A stretch of DNA of 64,000 bases from Pseudomonas sp. HOU2 (GTDB taxonomy: Bacteria > Pseudomonadota > Gammaproteobacteria > Pseudomonadales > Pseudomonadaceae): NCBI RefSeq assembly GCF_040729435.1, contig NZ_CP160398.1, positions 1,302,001 to 1,366,000 of the forward strand, given 5' to 3'. Made by a program: the position numbers and the translations under genes. Below the pieces are notes generated by a model that worked only from the letters and a program-made list of their open reading frames with translations, searched no databases and was not told where the DNA came from. Within the stretch, counting starts at the first letter, position 1; each line of letters begins with the position of its first letter. Of the stretch, positions 24,701-36,859 are shown piece by piece.

Positions 24701-27700
24701 TTCTTGCTCGTCCTCGGCAACGGCGCTCCAGTCCAGATACTCGATCGGTGTGCGACCCGGGGTGTGGATCACTTGCAGCATGTCCTCGCCGACGTTCCAG
24801 CAGAACGATGCACGCAGCGCTTCATGACGGGCGACCACCGCTTGCCAGGCATGGGCGAAACGCTCGGGATCGAGCTCGCTGTTGATGCGGTAGCGATCCT
24901 GCATGTAGTACAGACCGGTGCCCGGTTCGAGCAAGGTGTGCAGCAACATGCCTTCCTGCATCGGCGTCAGCGGGTAGACGTCTTCGATGTGCGCCGCCGG
25001 TACCGGCAGTGCATCGAGTTGCGCCTGGGTCAGTTTCGCCAGCGGGAAGTCCGAAGGTGTCAGGCCGCCAGCAGTGTCTTGCAGGCAATGGCCGATCAGG
25101 CTTTGCAGCTCGCCGAGGTAGGCGTCGGCCAGATCGTTGATGGTCTGCGCGTCATAACGCTCGGCGCTGAAGGTCCAGCGCAGCAGCAATTCACCGCCGT
25201 ACACCTGACTGTCGATGCTCAACTCGTTGGGCAACGGCGCCTGCGGATCGTGGGCCGCACCAACCGGCTCATCCAGCGGACGGAACAGCGCATCGCTGGC
25301 GAAACTCTGGTCGAACTGGCCGAGGTAGTTGAAGGTCACCGGTGCGTTCGGCAACGCCGCCATGCTGCGCTGGCTGAGGTCATCGGCCAGATAACGCAGC
25401 ACCCCATAACCGAGACCTTTGTGCGGCACGGCGCGCAGTTGCTCCTTGATCGCCTTGATCGAAGCGCCCTGTCCGGCGGCCTCTTCGATGTTGTGCGGGG
25501 TCAGGCGTAATGGATAGGCGCTGGTGAACCAGCCGACGGTGCGGGTCAGGTCGATCTCGTCGAACAGGGTTTCGCGGCCGTGGCCTTCCAGTTGAATCAA
25601 TGCCGACGGCTGCCCGCTCCAGCGGCACAGCACGCGGGCCAGCGCGGTCAGCAGCAGGTCGTTGACCTGCGTGCGGTAGGCGCGCGGCGCCTGTTGCAGC
25701 AGTTGTTGGGTACGCTCGGCATCCAGGCGCACGCTGACGGTTTGCGCGTGACGATTCTGCTGTCCGCCCTGCGGGTTTTCGCAGGGCAGTTCGGCGTTCG
25801 GCCCGGCCAGCTGCGTCTGCCACCAGTTCAGTTCTTCACGCAACGATTCGCTGCCGGCGTAGGCCTGCAAACGTGCCGCCCAATCCTTGAAGGCACTGGT
25901 TTTCGCCGGCAGTTTCACCGACTGTTCGGCTTCGAGCTGGCGATACACGGTTTGCAGATCGTCGAGCAAAACGCGCCACGACACGCCGTCGACCACCAAG
26001 TGATGAATCGCAATGAACAGGCGTTGCTGCCCTTCGGGACCATCCACCAGCAAGGCGCGCAGCAGCGGGCCGTTCTGCAGATCGAGACTGCGCTGGGCAT
26101 CGGCGAACAGCGCTGCGCACTTGTCCATCGCCGCCACCCGCACTTGCCACAACACCTCGGCGTCGGACACCGGTTGATGCGTTGCCTGCCATTGATCGTT
26201 GGCCTGAGTGAAGCGCAGACGCAGGGCGTCGTGCTGTTCGATCACTGCCAGCAGCGCCTGCTCCAGACGATGCGGTTCCAGCGCCACGCTCGGCTCCAGC
26301 AGCAACGCCTGGTTCCAGTGCTGCCGCTCAGGAATATCAGTGTCGAAGAACCAGTGCTGAATCGGCGTCATCGCCGACTCACCGACCACCAGTCCCTGCT
26401 CGGCAGTGACTTGCTCGCTACGGCTGGCGACAGCGGCCAGGGTCTGCACCGTCTGATGCTGGAACAGATCCCGTGGACTGAAATGAATGCCCTGCTGTCG
26501 CGCACGACTGACCACCTGAATCGACAGAATCGAGTCGCCACCGAGTTCAAAGAAGTTGTCGTTGAGACCGACCTGCTCGACGTTAAGCACCTGGCACCAG
26601 ATCTGTGCCAGAGTCTGCTCCAGCTCATTGCTCGGGGCGACATAGTGCTGACGGTTCAACTCCGGATCCGGTGCCGGCAAGGCGCGGCGGTCGAGTTTGC
26701 CGTTGGCGGTCAGCGGCATGCTCGCCAACAGGATCAGGTGCGTCGGCACCATGTAATCCGGCAATTGCGCCTTGAGGTGCGACTTCAGTGCTTCGCGCAA
26801 TTCGGCTTGTTGCGCTTCGCCTTGTTCGGCGACGTCGCTGACCAGATAGCCGACCAATTGCTTGCCGCTCGGCGCATCCAGCGCCAGCACCACCGCTTCA
26901 CGGATCGAAGCGTGATCGAGCAGACGGGTTTCGATTTCGCCCAACTCGATACGGAAACCACGGATTTTCACCTGATGGTCGATCCGCCCCAGGTACTCCA
27001 CCAAACCGTCGGCACGCTGGCGCACCAAGTCGCCGGTGCGGTACATGCGCCCGCCATCGGCGGCAAACGGGTCAGCGACAAAGCGCTCGGCGCTGATGCC
27101 CGGACGGTCGTGATACCCCTGCGCCAGACCGGGGCCGCCGACGAACAATTCACCGGTCGCGCCTTGCGGCACCAACGCCAGATCGGCGTCGAGAATGTAC
27201 GCCAGGCGGTCACCGATCACGCTGCCGATCGGCACGCTGCCCGCGCCCTCTTCCAACACTTCCGGTGCAAGACTGGCGAGCGGCATGACCACGGTTTCAG
27301 TCGGGCCATAGGCGTTGAAGAACAGGCTTGGTTTGAACGCTGCGCGAATCCGCTGCAGATGTTCGCCGGTCAACGCCTCGCCGCCGGTGATGATCATCCG
27401 CACCGGCAGGATGTCATTTTGCGTGGCGAGGAACTGCGCCAACTGGCTTCCATAACTTGGGGTGAAGCCGAGCACATTGATCCGATGAGTGCGGATCAAG
27501 CCGCAGATTTCTTCCGCGTCCCACTGCCCTTGCGCCCGCAGCACCACGTGCGCGCCGCTGAGCAGCGGCACCAGCAGACGTTCGGTGGCGGCGTCGAAGT
27601 TGATCGAATAGAAGTGCAGTTCGCAGTCGTCCGGGCGCATGCCGAAACGCTCGATCACCGCCTGGCAATGCATGGCGATTTCACCGTGCGACACCACCAC

Positions 27701-30700
27701 GCCCTTCGGCTTGCCGGTCGAGCCCGAGGTGTAAATCAGATAGGCCTGATGCTGCGGCAGGCTGATAAAGGGCAACTCGCTGACCGGGTAATCCACCAGC
27801 GCCGCGCTGTCGTCTTCCAGGCACCAGCGCGCCACGTTCGACGACAGAGCGCCAAGCGCATTGAACATCGCGCGGTCGCTGAGCAGCAGACCGATGCGGC
27901 TGTCTTCGATCATGTAATGCAGACGGTCGAGCGGGTATTCCGGGTCCAGCGGCACATAAGCGCCACCCGCCTTGAGAATCGCCAGCAGACCGACGACCAT
28001 TTCCAGCGAACGCTCCAGCGCCAGACCGACCCGCACTTGCGGGCCGACCCCACGCTCACGCAGGGCCCAGGCCAGACGATTGGCGCGGGCGTCGAGTTCG
28101 GCGTAGCTCAGGGTCTGTCCGGCGAAAGTCAGGGCCGGGGCATCTTTGCGCGCCAGCGCCTGCTCGGCGAACAGATGATGGAGGCATTGATCGAGACGAC
28201 GTTCGCCCGGTTCAACGCCGAGGCTGTCAAGCAACTGCTGTTGCTCAGACGGGTCGAGCAGCGGCAACTGGCTCAAGCGCTGTTGCGGATCGGCGATCAA
28301 CGCTTCCAGCAGGTTGCGCCAATGCTGGGCCATGCGCGCAATGGTCGGTTCGTCGAACAGATCGGTGCTGTAGGTCAGGCAGCAACCGAGGCGATGGTCG
28401 AGGTCGGTGACTTCCAGGTTGAGGTCGAACTTGGTCGCCCGCGCATCGTTGGCCAGGTACTCGACGGTCATCCCGGCGAGCATGCGGCTCTGCTGGAATT
28501 CCCAGCGCTGCACGTTGCACATCACTTGGAACAGCGGGTTGTACGCCGCGCTGCGTGGTGGTTGCAGCGCTTCGACCAGATGATCGAACGGCAGGTCCTG
28601 ATGAGACTGGCCTTCGATCACCGTGTGGCGCACCTGCTCGAACAACTCGCCGACCGACATCTGGCCGTCGAGCTGGCAACGCAGCACCTGAGTGTTGAGG
28701 AATGCGCCGATCAGCCCTTCGCTTTCCGGACGAATACGGTTGGCCACCGGTGCGCCGATGCGCAGGTCGGTCTGGCCGCTGTAGCGGTAGAGCAAGGTGG
28801 CGAGCGCGGCAGTCATGGTCATGAACAGGGTCAGACCGTTTTGCGCATTGAACGCACGGACGCGAGCGGCGAGATCGTCGCTCAGATCGAAACGGAACAG
28901 TTCGCCCTGATGACTTTGCACCGGCGGACGCGGACGGTCGCCGGGCAGTTCCAGCAACGGATGTTCGCGACCGAGTTGCGCGGTCCAGTAGTCGAGCTGG
29001 CGCTGACGTTCACCAGACTCCAGCCACTGCCGTTGCCAGACGCTGTAGTCGAGGTACTGCACCGGCAATGCTTCCAGCGGCGAATCGCGGTCATCGACGA
29101 ACGCTTCGTACAGCGCGCTGAGCTCGCGGGCAAAGATGTCCATCGCCCAGCCTTCGGTGACAATGTGGTGCAGGGTCAGCACGAAGTAGTGTTCGTGCTC
29201 GGCGGTCTTCACCAGACAGGCGCGCAGCAGCGGGCCGCTTTCCAGATCGAACGGCAGATGCGCTTCGTCATCGGCGAATTGCTGGACGTTCTGTTCACGC
29301 TGGTCAGCCGGCAGTTTCGAGAAATCTTTCCAGCCCATGCGCACGCCAGTCTCGGCATGCACCTGCTGACGGGCCACGCCATCGACGCTTGGGAACGTGG
29401 TGCGCAGGGTTTCGTGGCGCAGGATCAACGCCTGCAAGGCCGCCTCGAAATGCTCGACGTGCAACACGCCGCGCAGGCGCGCCATGCCACCGACGTTGTA
29501 CGCCGGGCTGTCCGGTTCCATCTGCCAGAGGAACCACATGCGCTGTTGCGAATAGGACAGCGGCACCGCCTGGCGGCGGTCGACTTTGGCAATCGGCGGC
29601 TGTTGGTTGGTCTGGCCACTGGCCTGGATCAGGCGGATCTGTTCGGCGAAGTCACCGAGCTCGCTGTGCTCGAACAAGGCGCGCAACGGCAGCTCGACGT
29701 CACAGGCCTGACGGCTGCGGGAGATGATTTGCGTCGCCAGCAGCGAGTGCCCGCCGAGGGCGAAGAAGTCGTCGCGCAGACCGATCCGTGGCAGACCCAG
29801 CACTTCACGCCAGATCGCGGCGATCTGTTGTTCCAGCTCGGTGGCCGGTTCGACGTGCTCACGCACTTGCCACTGCGGCTCAGGCAAGGCACGACGGTCG
29901 AGTTTGCCGCTTGGGCTGAGGGGCATTGCGTCCAGGCGCATCAGTTGCGCCGGGACCATGTACTCCGGCAGCTCGGCGGCCAGTGCGGTTTTCAGGCGGG
30001 CGATCTGCGCGTCCTGATCTTCGCTCGCATCGACAGCGCTGAAGTAGCCGATCAGTTGCGCGCCGGCTGCGGTTTCCCGTACCAGCACCACGGCCTGGGC
30101 GACGCCATTTTGAGCCAGCAGGCGCGCTTCGATTTCTTCCGGTTCAACGCGGAAACCACGCAGTTTGACCTGCTGATCGAGACGTCCGAGGTATTCGATC
30201 ACGCCGTCAGCGGTCCAGCGTGCACGGTCACCGGTGCGGTACAAACGTGCGCCCTGCTCGCCCAACGGGTCGACTACAAAGCGCTCGGCCGTCAGCGCCG
30301 GGCGACCGAGGTAACCCCGGGCCAGACCGATGCCACTGATGCACAGTTCACCCGGCACACCGGCCGGCACGGGATTGAGATCGGCGTCGAGCACGCGGCA
30401 AACCACATTGCCCAGCGGCCGACCAATCGGCGAGCGCTCACCATCGGCGCTGGTGCAGTGCCAATGGGTGACGTTGATCGCGGTTTCGGTCGGGCCGTAA
30501 CGGTTGTGCAGTTGCACCGCCGGCAGTTGCGCCAGGACGCGGTTGCGCAGCTCCGCCGGCAGCGCTTCACCGCCGGAGAACACTCGGCGCAGGCTGGTGC
30601 ATTCGGCGCTCAGCGGCTCGTCGATGAACAGCGCGAGCAGCGGCGGCACAAAGTGCAGCGTGGTCACACCGTATTCCTGCACCAGTTGCGCGATGCGATG

Positions 30701-33700
30701 CGGATCACGGTGTTCGCCGGGGCCGGCAATCAGCAGACGCGCGCCAGTGATCAGCGGCCAGAAGCATTCCCACACCGATACGTCGAAACTGATCGGCGCC
30801 TTTTGCATCAGCACGTCGGTTTCGTTCAGGCGATAGCTGTTCTGCATCCATTGCAGACGTTCGGCCAACGCGGCGTGGGTGTTGCCGACGCCTTTCGGTT
30901 GCCCGGTGGAGCCGGAGGTGTAAATCACGTAGGCGAGATTGTCGCCGTGCAGGTGCAGACCCGGTGCCTGGCTCGGCCAGTTTTCCAGGTGCAACGCGTC
31001 CATGGCGATCACGCTGACGCCGGCGCTGGCCGGTAAGCGATCGAGCAATGCGGTCTGGGTCAGTAGCAGTTCGACGCCGCTGTCGCTGAGCATGTAAGCC
31101 AAGCGCTCGGCCGGATAATCCGGATCCAGCGGCACATAAGCGCCACCGGCCTTGATGATCGCCAGCAGGCCGATCAGCAGTTGCGGCGAACGCTCGGCGG
31201 CAATCGCCACGCACACGTCCGGGCCGACGCCTTTATCGCGCAGATAGTGCGCGAGGCGATTGGCCTGGGCGTGTAATTCGGCGAAGTCGAGATTGCCACC
31301 GTCCCACAACAGCGCAGTGCGTTCCGGAGTTTGCCGCGCCTGTTCGTTAAGCAGTTCTGGCAGCCATTGTTGCGCCGGGGTGCACGGGGCGACACTCCAT
31401 GCCTGTTGCTGCTCGTGCTCACACGGAGTGAGCAATGGCAGGTCGCCGATTGCCTGTTGCGGTTGCTCGCAGACGGCGCGCAGCAGGTTGCTGAAGTGTT
31501 CGGCCAGACGCTCGATGGTCGCCGCCTCGAACAGTTCATCGGCGTAGTCGAAGGACAGGGTCAGGCGCCCGTTACGATCTTCTTCACTGTGCAGTTGCAG
31601 GTCGAACTTGGCCTCGCGGCTGTGCCACGGCAACTCTTCGGCGAGCAGGCCCGGCAGGCGTTTGAGCCCACTCAAGTCGCGTTGCTGGTGGTTGAACATG
31701 ACCTGGAACAGACCTTGTTCGCGAGCCTGCGGGAACGCTTCGAGCAGTTGTTCGAACGGCAGATCCTGATGGGCCTGAGCACCCAGTGCAGTCTCGCGGG
31801 TTTGTGCCAGCAACTCGATAAACGACAGCCGCGAATCAACCTCGGCACGCAGCACCTGGGTGTTGATGAAGAAGCCGATCAGGCCCTGGGTTTCCAGGCG
31901 CGGACGGTTGGCGTTGGGGATGCCGATGCGGATATCGCGCTGACCGCTGTAGCGGTGCAGCAGGCTTTGGAAAGCCGAAAGCAACAGCATGAATGGTGTC
32001 GATTGATGTGCCTGCGCAGTCTGCTTGATCGCATCACTGAGGCTGACGCCGAGGCGTACGCTGTGGCGCGCGGCGCTGTGCAATTGCTTGGCCGAACGCG
32101 GGTGGTCGGTGGCCAGTTCCAGCACCGGATGTTCGTCGCCCAGTCGGGCTTTCCAGTACGCCAGTTGCCGCTCGCCCTCACCTTGTGCCAGCCATTGGCG
32201 CTGCCAGCTGCCGTAGTCGGCGTATTGGGTCGGCAGTGGCGCGAGTTCCGCACGCTGGCCTTGGGATGCCGCAGCGTACAGGCGCGAGAATTCGTCGATC
32301 AGCACGTTCAGCGACCAGCCGTCGGCGATGATGTGATGCAGCGTCACCAGCAGCTGATGATCTTCGTCGTCGAGACGCACCAGCGTCACCCACAGCAGCG
32401 GGCCTTTTTCCAGGTCGAATTGAGTGCGCGCCTCGTCTTCGCGGATCTGTTGCGCGCGGGCTTCACGCTCGTGCGCCGGCAGGTCGCTGATGTCGATCAG
32501 TTGCAGATTGAATTGAGGTGCGGCGTCGACTTGTTGCAGCGCCACACCGTCGCGCTCGAAAAAGCGCGTGCGCAGCGATTCGTGGCGCTCGATCAGTTGC
32601 TGGAAGCTGGCGCGCAACGCCTCTTCGTCCAGCTCGCCGCGCAGACGCAGGGCGCCGGGAATGTTGTAGGCGCTGCTGTGCGGGTCGAGTTGCCAGGTGA
32701 TCCACAGCCGGTTTTGCGCCAGCGATTGCGGCAGTGCTTGCGTGCGCGACAACGCAGTGATTGCGCCTTGGGCGCTGCCGCCGTCCTGTTGCTGCTGTGC
32801 CACGGCTGCGGCGAAGGCGGACAGGGTCGGGGCTTCGAACAACAGACGCAGGTTCAGCTCAAGACCCAGTTCTTCGCGTACCTTGGCGATCACCTGAGTT
32901 GCCGCAATCGAGTTGCCGCCGAGCAGGAAGAAATGATCGTCGGCGTTGACTTGTCTGACGCTCAGTTGCTCGGCCCAGATCTTGCCGATCAGCGTTTCCA
33001 GCTCGGAAGCCGCCAGGGTCGATTCGGTACCTTGCAGCTCGGCGGACGGGAACACCGCGTAGCTGTCGAGGCTGCCATCAGCCAGACGATTGCGGCACGC
33101 CGAGCGTTGCAGTTTGCCGCTGGAGGTCTTCGGCAACGCGCCCGGATTGAGCAGCACCACCACGCTCGGTGCCTCTTGGTACGCTTCGGCGACCGCTTGG
33201 CGAATGGCTTTGATCAACGCTTCGGGTGGCAGGATTTTCTGCACGCTGCGGCTGATTTCCGCGGCGATGCCGATGCCCTCTTCACCGTCCTGATTGACCG
33301 CGAATGCCGCGACACGCCCCTTGCGTACCACCTCCACTTCGTTCTCGACCGTCTTTTCGATGTCCTGCGGATAGAGGTTGTGGCCGCGCACGATGAGCAG
33401 GTCTTTCAGGCGCCCGGTGATGAACAGTTCACCGTCGCGGATAAAACCCAGGTCGCCGGTGCGTAACCAGGTGCGACCGGCGTGCTGGACGAAGGTCTTG
33501 GCGCTGGCCTCGGGGTTGCGCCAGTAGCCGTGGGCGATGCTCGGGCCGGCGGCCCAGACTTCGCCGACCGCATTGTCATTGAGTTCTTGCAGGCTGTTCG
33601 GCTCGACGATCAGCACCGCATGCTCCGGCTGGCTGATGCCGCAACTCATGATCGGGCTGCCGTCGCCCGGCTCGGCGCGGTTTTGCGCCAGCGCCTGATC

Positions 33701-34741
33701 ATCGACGCGCAGCGCAGGAATGCCCGTGCCACGCGGTGTGCCGGCGACGAACAGGGTCGCCTCGGCCAGGCCATAGGAGGCCATGAAGTTGTCTTCGCTG
33801 AAGCCGCACGGGGTGAACTTCTCGGCGAAGCGCTCGAGGGTATCGAGACGGATCGGTTCGGAGCCGGAATAGGCCACGCGCCAGCGGCTCAGGTCGAGGC
33901 GCTCCAGCGCCGATTCGCTGACCCGCTCGCTGCACAAGCGGTAGGCGAAATCCGGCCCGCCGCTGATGGTGCCGCCGTATTGGCTGATCGCTTCAAGCCA
34001 GCGCAACGGGCGACCGAGGAAGTACGCCGGCGACATCAGGATGCACGGCACGCCGCTGAAAATCGGCTGCAGCAATCCGCCGATCAGGCCCATGTCGTGG
34101 TACAGCGGCAGCCAGCTGACGATCACGTCGTCGGGGTTCACGTCGATGCCGAAACCGTGGCGGATCAGCAGCTCGTTGGCCACCAGATTGCCGTGGCTGA
34201 CCTGCACGCCTTTGGGCAGCGCGGTGGAGCCGGAAGTGTATTGCAGGAAAGCGATGTGGTCTTGCGGCAAAGTCGGTTCGACCCAGCGCTCGGCCAGGGT
34301 GTTGTCGAGGGTATCGACGCACAGCAACGGTGGCGCGCCGTCGATTTGCTGCAAGGCATCGCGCAGGTCGGCGCTGGTCAGCAGCAGACGCGGTTCGGCA
34401 TCGGCAATGATCGACAGCAGGCGCTCCTGATGATGACGCCGGGCGGACTCCGGCGGATAGGCCGGCACCGCAATCACCCCGGCATACAGGCAACCGAAGA
34501 ACGCCGCGACGTAATCCGGACCGCTGGGAAACAGCAGCACCGCGCGATCACCGAACTCAGCCTGGGCCTGCAATGCGCCAGCAATGGTGCGCGCGCGTTG
34601 ATCCAGTTCGCGGTAACTGAGCACCACGCCCTGCTCCTCGGTTTCGGCGAGAAAGCGCAGGGCCAGGCGATCCGGCGTCTGTGCCGCACGGCGCTGGAGG
34701 GCTTGGACCAGAGTGCTGGGGAGTTCGAACGCGTCGGTCAT
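21743..34741 (-). CDS. pvdL: PvdL: pyoverdine chromophore non-ribosomal peptide synthetase
   Basis: A 4332-residue NRPS. Domain order with rough residues: acyl-AMP ligase (1-570), carrier (Ser about 611), condensation (HHIIADGWS about 802), adenylation 1 (about 1140-1600), carrier (about 1666), condensation (about 1859), adenylation 2 (about 2200-2660), carrier (about 2736), epimerase ([10 protein letters not shown] about 2915), condensation (NHHILIDAW about 3389), adenylation 3 (about 3730-4190), carrier (about 4269), no thioesterase. This is the PvdL plan: fatty acid, L-Glu, D-Tyr, L-Dab. My hand-aligned codes are DVWHFGRIN, DAEGIGAVM and DIWELTADD; the last fits diaminobutyrate. The chain passes to a synthetase outside the window. 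A PvdS-type promoter lies upstream. Confidence 0.97.
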   Translation of the reverse strand: MTDAFELPSTLVQALQRRAAQTPDRLALRFLAETEEQGVVLSYRELDQRARTIAGALQAQAEFGDRAVLLFPSGPDYVAAFFGCLYAGVIAVPAYPPESARRHHQERLLSIIADAEPRLLLTSADLRDALQQIDGAPPLLCVDTLDNTLAERWVEPTLPQDHIAFLQYTSGSTALPKGVQVSHGNLVANELLIRHGFGIDVNPDDVIVSWLPLYHDMGLIGGLLQPIFSGVPCILMSPAYFLGRPLRWLEAISQYGGTISGGPDFAYRLCSERVSESALERLDLSRWRVAYSGSEPIRLDTLERFAEKFTPCGFSEDNFMASYGLAEATLFVAGTPRGTGIPALRVDDQALAQNRAEPGDGSPIMSCGISQPEHAVLIVEPNSLQELNDNAVGEVWAAGPSIAHGYWRNPEASAKTFVQHAGRTWLRTGDLGFIRDGELFITGRLKDLLIVRGHNLYPQDIEKTVENEVEVVRKGRVAAFAVNQDGEEGIGIAAEISRSVQKILPPEALIKAIRQAVAEAYQEAPSVVVLLNPGALPKTSSGKLQRSACRNRLADGSLDSYAVFPSAELQGTESTLAASELETLIGKIWAEQLSVRQVNADDHFFLLGGNSIAATQVIAKVREELGLELNLRLLFEAPTLSAFAAAVAQQQQDGGSAQGAITALSRTQALPQSLAQNRLWITWQLDPHSSAYNIPGALRLRGELDEEALRASFQQLIERHESLRTRFFERDGVALQQVDAAPQFNLQLIDISDLPAHEREARAQQIREDEARTQFDLEKGPLLWVTLVRLDDEDHQLLVTLHHIIADGWSLNVLIDEFSRLYAAASQGQRAELAPLPTQYADYGSWQRQWLAQGEGERQLAYWKARLGDEHPVLELATDHPRSAKQLHSAARHSVRLGVSLSDAIKQTAQAHQSTPFMLLLSAFQSLLHRYSGQRDIRIGIPNANRPRLETQGLIGFFINTQVLRAEVDSRLSFIELLAQTRETALGAQAHQDLPFEQLLEAFPQAREQGLFQVMFNHQQRDLSGLKRLPGLLAEELPWHSREAKFDLQLHSEEDRNGRLTLSFDYADELFEAATIERLAEHFSNLLRAVCEQPQQAIGDLPLLTPCEHEQQQAWSVAPCTPAQQWLPELLNEQARQTPERTALLWDGGNLDFAELHAQANRLAHYLRDKGVGPDVCVAIAAERSPQLLIGLLAIIKAGGAYVPLDPDYPAERLAYMLSDSGVELLLTQTALLDRLPASAGVSVIAMDALHLENWPSQAPGLHLHGDNLAYVIYTSGSTGQPKGVGNTHAALAERLQWMQNSYRLNETDVLMQKAPISFDVSVWECFWPLITGARLLIAGPGEHRDPHRIAQLVQEYGVTTLHFVPPLLALFIDEPLSAECTSLRRVFSGGEALPAELRNRVLAQLPAVQLHNRYGPTETAINVTHWHCTSADGERSPIGRPLGNVVCRVLDADLNPVPAGVPGELCISGIGLARGYLGRPALTAERFVVDPLGEQGARLYRTGDRARWTADGVIEYLGRLDQQVKLRGFRVEPEEIEARLLAQNGVAQAVVLVRETAAGAQLIGYFSAVDASEDQDAQIARLKTALAAELPEYMVPAQLMRLDAMPLSPSGKLDRRALPEPQWQVREHVEPATELEQQIAAIWREVLGLPRIGLRDDFFALGGHSLLATQIISRSRQACDVELPLRALFEHSELGDFAEQIRLIQASGQTNQQPPIAKVDRRQAVPLSYSQQRMWFLWQMEPDSPAYNVGGMARLRGVLHVEHFEAALQALILRHETLRTTFPSVDGVARQQVHAETGVRMGWKDFSKLPADQREQNVQQFADDEAHLPFDLESGPLLRACLVKTAEHEHYFVLTLHHIVTEGWAMDIFARELSALYEAFVDDRDSPLEALPVQYLDYSVWQRQWLESGERQRQLDYWTAQLGREHPLLELPGDRPRPPVQSHQGELFRFDLSDDLAARVRAFNAQNGLTLFMTMTAALATLLYRYSGQTDLRIGAPVANRIRPESEGLIGAFLNTQVLRCQLDGQMSVGELFEQVRHTVIEGQSHQDLPFDHLVEALQPPRSAAYNPLFQVMCNVQRWEFQQSRMLAGMTVEYLANDARATKFDLNLEVTDLDHRLGCCLTYSTDLFDEPTIARMAQHWRNLLEALIADPQQRLSQLPLLDPSEQQQLLDSLGVEPGERRLDQCLHHLFAEQALARKDAPALTFAGQTLSYAELDARANRLAWALRERGVGPQVRVGLALERSLEMVVGLLAILKAGGAYVPLDPEYPLDRLHYMIEDSRIGLLLSDRAMFNALGALSSNVARWCLEDDSAALVDYPVSELPFISLPQHQAYLIYTSGSTGKPKGVVVSHGEIAMHCQAVIERFGMRPDDCELHFYSINFDAATERLLVPLLSGAHVVLRAQGQWDAEEICGLIRTHRINVLGFTPSYGSQLAQFLATQNDILPVRMIITGGEALTGEHLQRIRAAFKPSLFFNAYGPTETVVMPLASLAPEVLEEGAGSVPIGSVIGDRLAYILDADLALVPQGATGELFVGGPGLAQGYHDRPGISAERFVADPFAADGGRMYRTGDLVRQRADGLVEYLGRIDHQVKIRGFRIELGEIETRLLDHASIREAVVLALDAPSGKQLVGYLVSDVAEQGEAQQAELREALKSHLKAQLPDYMVPTHLILLASMPLTANGKLDRRALPAPDPELNRQHYVAPSNELEQTLAQIWCQVLNVEQVGLNDNFFELGGDSILSIQVVSRARQQGIHFSPRDLFQHQTVQTLAAVASRSEQVTAEQGLVVGESAMTPIQHWFFDTDIPERQHWNQALLLEPSVALEPHRLEQALLAVIEQHDALRLRFTQANDQWQATHQPVSDAEVLWQVRVAAMDKCAALFADAQRSLDLQNGPLLRALLVDGPEGQQRLFIAIHHLVVDGVSWRVLLDDLQTVYRQLEAEQSVKLPAKTSAFKDWAARLQAYAGSESLREELNWWQTQLAGPNAELPCENPQGGQQNRHAQTVSVRLDAERTQQLLQQAPRAYRTQVNDLLLTALARVLCRWSGQPSALIQLEGHGRETLFDEIDLTRTVGWFTSAYPLRLTPHNIEEAAGQGASIKAIKEQLRAVPHKGLGYGVLRYLADDLSQRSMAALPNAPVTFNYLGQFDQSFASDALFRPLDEPVGAAHDPQAPLPNELSIDSQVYGGELLLRWTFSAERYDAQTINDLADAYLGELQSLIGHCLQDTAGGLTPSDFPLAKLTQAQLDALPVPAAHIEDVYPLTPMQEGMLLHTLLEPGTGLYYMQDRYRINSELDPERFAHAWQAVVARHEALRASFCWNVGEDMLQVIHTPGRTPIEYLDWSAVAEDEQEPKLQALLKSEREAGFDLLNQAPFHLRLIKVGAARYWFMMSNHHILIDAWCRSLLMNDFFEIYTALGEGREAQLSVPPRYRDYIGWLQRQSLAEARQWWQQNLQGFERTTPIPSDRPFLREHAGESGGMIVGDRYTRLNVEDGARLRELAQAHQLTINTFAQAAWALVLRRLSGDRDVLFGVTVAGRPVEMPEMQRTVGLFINSIALRVQIPADDQRASVRQWLSGLLDSNMQLREYEYLPLVNIQEQSELPKGQPLFDSLFVFENAPVEVSVLDRAQSLNATSDSGRTHTNFPLTAVCYPGDDLGLHLSYDQRYFDESTIERMLGEFKRLLLALVEGFHGDMADLPLLGAEEQDFLLHGCNQSAHDYPLEQSYVALFEAQVAAHPQRIAATCLDQQLSYAALNQNANRLGHALVAAGVQLDQPVALLAERNLDLLGMIIGSFKAGAGYLPLDPGLPSQRLQRIIELSRTPVLVCSEACRDQAQTLLDEFSCANRPRLLVWEEVQELATSAQNLGIYSGPDNLAYVIYTSGSTGLPKGVMVEQRGMLNNQLSKVPYLQLTDADVIAQTASQSFDISVWQFLAAPLFGARVDIVPNTIAHDPQGLLVHVQAQGITVLESVPSLIQGMLASDRLSLDGLRWMLPTGEAMPPELAHQWLLRYPDIGLVNAYGPAECSDDVAFFRVDMASTRGSYLPIGTPTDNNLLYLVDGALELVPLGAVGELCVAGTGVGRGYVSDPLRTAPVFVPNPFGAPGERLYRTGDLARRRSDGVLEYVGRVDHQVKIRGYRIELGEIEARLHEQPEVRDAAVGVQEGVNGKHLVGYLVAADSALNPSERLERIKQRLRSELPEYMVPLHWLWLDQLPHNANGKLDRKALPALEIGQLQSQDYLAPRNELEQTLADIWAEVLKVDKVGVRDNFFELGGHSLLATQIASRVQKTLQRDVPLRAMFECSTVQELAEYIEGLAAGDMTEDKVDRLNDLMAELEGL

Positions 34742-34893
34742 GAGGTTTCCTGCCTGAATTCGGCTTGCTAGTGGAATCGGGTTGCTGCGTCACGCCGGTC
34801 GAGGGCGTGCAGGGCGCGGTCTGTGCCGACCGCGCAAGGCTGCGGAATGCTGTCTGGCCGGGGCTCGATACCCGGAACCATTCACCAATGAGA

Positions 34894-34917
34894 ACGGATG
34901 ACGTCTTGAAATAATTA
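34894..34917 (-). promoter_or_regulatory. PvdS-type promoter of pvdL (TAATT variant)
   Basis: On the minus strand TAATT (34917-34913), 16 bases, CGT (34896-34894). The -35 element has T in place of A at position four compared with the other three boxes here. The leader to the pvdL ATG is about 145 bases. It shares the 367-base gap with the divergent pvdS promoter. Confidence 0.75.
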
Positions 34918-35010
34918 GTCGACAGGCTGGATCGCCAACGGGGCTGGGGTGTGGCGGTGTGTCGCAGTTCTCGATTCGCACCTTTACAGAGCATTAGTTC
35001 TCTTTCTCAA

Positions 35011-35031
35011 TTGACAATCATTATCATTCAA
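35011..35031 (+). promoter_or_regulatory. Fur box overlapping the pvdS promoter
   Basis: TTGACAATCATTATCATTCA is close to the Fur consensus (GATAATGATAATCATTATC; the shared core is AATCATTATCATT-like). It also provides a -35 TTGACA, with CATAAT (35032-35037) as a possible -10 after a short 15-bp spacer. The arrangement predicts iron-dependent repression of pvdS, as in other fluorescent pseudomonads. Confidence 0.85.
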
Positions 35032-35108
35032 CATAATTTGTCGCTCGATGTGTAGGACGGCCTCGTCCCCCGGCGTCCCACTAACCTATTGGCAGCAAGG
35101 TGATTTCC

Positions 35109-35663
35109 ATGACGGAACAAGTATCCACAAGCAGGTGCGATTCACCGCTACTTCAGGCTTTTGTCGACAATCGACTGATTCTGGTGAAGATTGCAGCGCG
35201 CATTACCGGCTGCCGTTCGCGCGCCGAAGACGTGGTTCAAGATGCGTTCTTCCGCTTGCAGTCGGCCCCGCCGATCACTTCGTCGATCAAGGCGCAATTG
35301 AGTTACCTGTTCCAGATCGTGCGCAACCTCGCCATCGATCACTACCGCAAACAGGCGCTGGAGCAGAAATACGCAGGCCCGGAAGAGGAAGGGTTGAATG
35401 TGGTCATTCAGGGCGCTTCGCCGGAAACTTCGCACATCAATTTCTCGACGCTGGAACATATCGCCGACGCACTGACCGAACTGCCCAGCCGCACTCGCTA
35501 CGCGTTCGAGATGTACCGCCTGCACGGGGTGCCGCAAAAGGACATCGCCAAGGAACTCGGCGTCTCGCCGACCCTGGTCAATTTCATGATTCGTGATGCG
35601 CTGGTGCACTGCCGCAAGGTGTCGGGCAGTCGCGGGGATGCGGCTTCGATGGGTCGTCGTTAA
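35109..35663 (+). CDS. pvdS: PvdS: iron-starvation ECF sigma factor
   Basis: A 184-residue ECF sigma factor. Region 2 (FVDNRLILVKIAARITGCRSRAEDVVQDAFFRLQ to SYLFQIVRNLAIDHYRK) and region 4 (LTELPSRTRYAFEMYRLHGVPQKDIAKELGVSPTLVNFMIRDALVHCRK) are intact and nearly identical to the well-known PvdS. It directs transcription of pyoverdine genes from TAAAT-N16-CGT promoters, four of which are in this window, and is held inactive by the anti-sigma FpvR (not here). I use the ATG at 35109, which gives MTEQVSTSRCDSPLL and a good AAGG site; an upstream in-frame start at 35100 adds three residues. A Fur box covers its promoter. Confidence 0.97.
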   Translation: MTEQVSTSRCDSPLLQAFVDNRLILVKIAARITGCRSRAEDVVQDAFFRLQSAPPITSSIKAQLSYLFQIVRNLAIDHYRKQALEQKYAGPEEEGLNVVIQGASPETSHINFSTLEHIADALTELPSRTRYAFEMYRLHGVPQKDIAKELGVSPTLVNFMIRDALVHCRKVSGSRGDAASMGRR

Positions 35664-35683
35664 GCCCGGTTCATCGCAGAAAA

Positions 35684-35756
35684 AAAGATCGCAGCCTGCG
35701 GCAGCTCCTACAGAGGAATACATTTCGTGTAGGAGCTGCCGAAGGCTGCGATCTTT
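35684..35756. repeat. REP pair between pvdS and the acetyltransferase gene
   Basis: AAAGATCGCAGCCTGCGGCA and its near mirror TGCCGAAGGCTGCGATCTTT flank AGAGGAATACATTTCG. It lies between the convergent ends of pvdS and the acetyltransferase gene, where its A- and T-runs may also terminate both. Confidence 0.85.
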
Positions 35757-35761
35757 GGCTT

Positions 35762-36775
35762 TTACGCCAGCTTGCACCGATCAAAAAACCGCTCACGCCC
35801 CAGAATCATCAACGCCGCACGCTTGTGCGGAAAGTCGAATTCCTTCTCGCAGTGGAAGCACTGGTTCTGCATGTGGCCGATCATCTTCGCGTTGTCGGCA
35901 CGCGGTTCGGCGACCACGCGCTGGGTACGCGGATCATCCAGAAACAGATAGTGCACCAGCGCCGACAACCAGCTCGCGACCTTGTGCGGGCCACGGTGAT
36001 TCTCTTCCCCCACCAGCATGTGAATGCCACGGTCGTAACTGTCGGCGTCGTAGAACGGCGCGATCCGATCTTCCTTGGCCCAGTAGGCTTCGAAATAGGC
36101 AAACGGTTGATCATCGAAACAGCCGATCAGCGTCAGGGTGTGCGGATCGGCGTCGAGCTTGCTGAGGTATTCGCGATGCTGCTCAAGACTGCCCTCCTCC
36201 TGCCAGAAACTGGCGACTCGCGGACTGTTCTGCCAGCGATTGAATCGCGCCAGATCCTGCTCGATCTCCAGCGTACGCAGGGAAATCCACGCCCCGAGAC
36301 GCGCATCGAAGCGTCGATAGACTTCACCGCGCGGCTTGACCGGACGCAGCGGATGGCGCTTGCCCTGGCTGATCACCATTTGTTGCGGATAACTGCCGCT
36401 CAGCGATGTACCGAGCCATGGCTGCGGCAGTTGCCAGAACAAGGTGCGCTCGCAACGGTATTCGCCGGCCACGTCGGTGCCAGCCAGCAAGCCGCTGCGC
36501 AAGGCTTCGGTGGGCGGCTGATCCAGTTGCCAGAGCAATTGCTGACGCTCCGGCTCACGGGCGAACAACCAGTAGCAGGCAGCCCATAGCGCCAGGCCCG
36601 GCGGCAGGGCAAAACGCTCATCGAGCTGAATCGGTCCGGTGCCGTCACGATTCAGACGCAGGCGAATCAGCGGTTGCCCGTCCAGGCTCAGGCTCAGACG
36701 GCTTTCAGTAGCATCGGCTACCAGTTCACTGCCCGAAGGCAAGGCCAGGGCAGTCAGGTCATTCAGATTGGACAT
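35762..36775 (-). CDS. IucB/AcsC-type siderophore acetyltransferase, probable hydroxyornithine acetylase
   Basis: A 337-residue protein whose C-terminal 190 residues are a siderophore GNAT domain of the IucB/RhbD/AcsC kind: DPHTLTLIGCFDDQPFAYFEAYWA, RGIHMLVGEENHRGPHKVASWLSALVHYLFLD and AEPRADNAKMIGHM. Those enzymes acetylate hydroxylated lysine or ornithine side chains. A perfect PvdS-type promoter precedes it, so it belongs to the pyoverdine regulon; a related acetylase (PvdYII) makes N5-acetyl-N5-hydroxyornithine in some P. aeruginosa strains. I infer the same product here, meaning the pyoverdine arm should contain an acetylated hydroxyornithine. The N-terminal 150 residues (LSLSLDGQPLIRLRLN, beta-rich) look like the usual extension of the family. 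Confidence 0.8.
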   Translation of the reverse strand: MSNLNDLTALALPSGSELVADATESRLSLSLDGQPLIRLRLNRDGTGPIQLDERFALPPGLALWAACYWLFAREPERQQLLWQLDQPPTEALRSGLLAGTDVAGEYRCERTLFWQLPQPWLGTSLSGSYPQQMVISQGKRHPLRPVKPRGEVYRRFDARLGAWISLRTLEIEQDLARFNRWQNSPRVASFWQEEGSLEQHREYLSKLDADPHTLTLIGCFDDQPFAYFEAYWAKEDRIAPFYDADSYDRGIHMLVGEENHRGPHKVASWLSALVHYLFLDDPRTQRVVAEPRADNAKMIGHMQNQCFHCEKEFDFPHKRAALMILGRERFFDRCKLA

Positions 36776-36815
36776 GGGTCGGGCTCACGATAATCGGCGA
36801 CAGTTCAACGATGGG

Positions 36816-36839
36816 ACGTGAGCCAAGAGCGGAAATTTA
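36816..36839 (-). promoter_or_regulatory. PvdS-type (IS box) promoter of the acetyltransferase gene
   Basis: On the minus strand CTAAAT (TAAAT 36839-36835), 16 bases, CGT (36818-36816). The leader to the ATG at 36775 is about 35 bases, the shortest of the four. Confidence 0.85.
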
Positions 36840-36859
36840 GCCGCCGGGGCGAAAATTGC

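Noticed and set aside
25580..31036. Very long antisense frame (over 1800 codons) on the plus strand inside pvdL
   Set aside because: It is a high-GC shadow of the NRPS gene; composition is Arg/Gln/His-rich with no domains, while the minus strand encodes clear NRPS domains.
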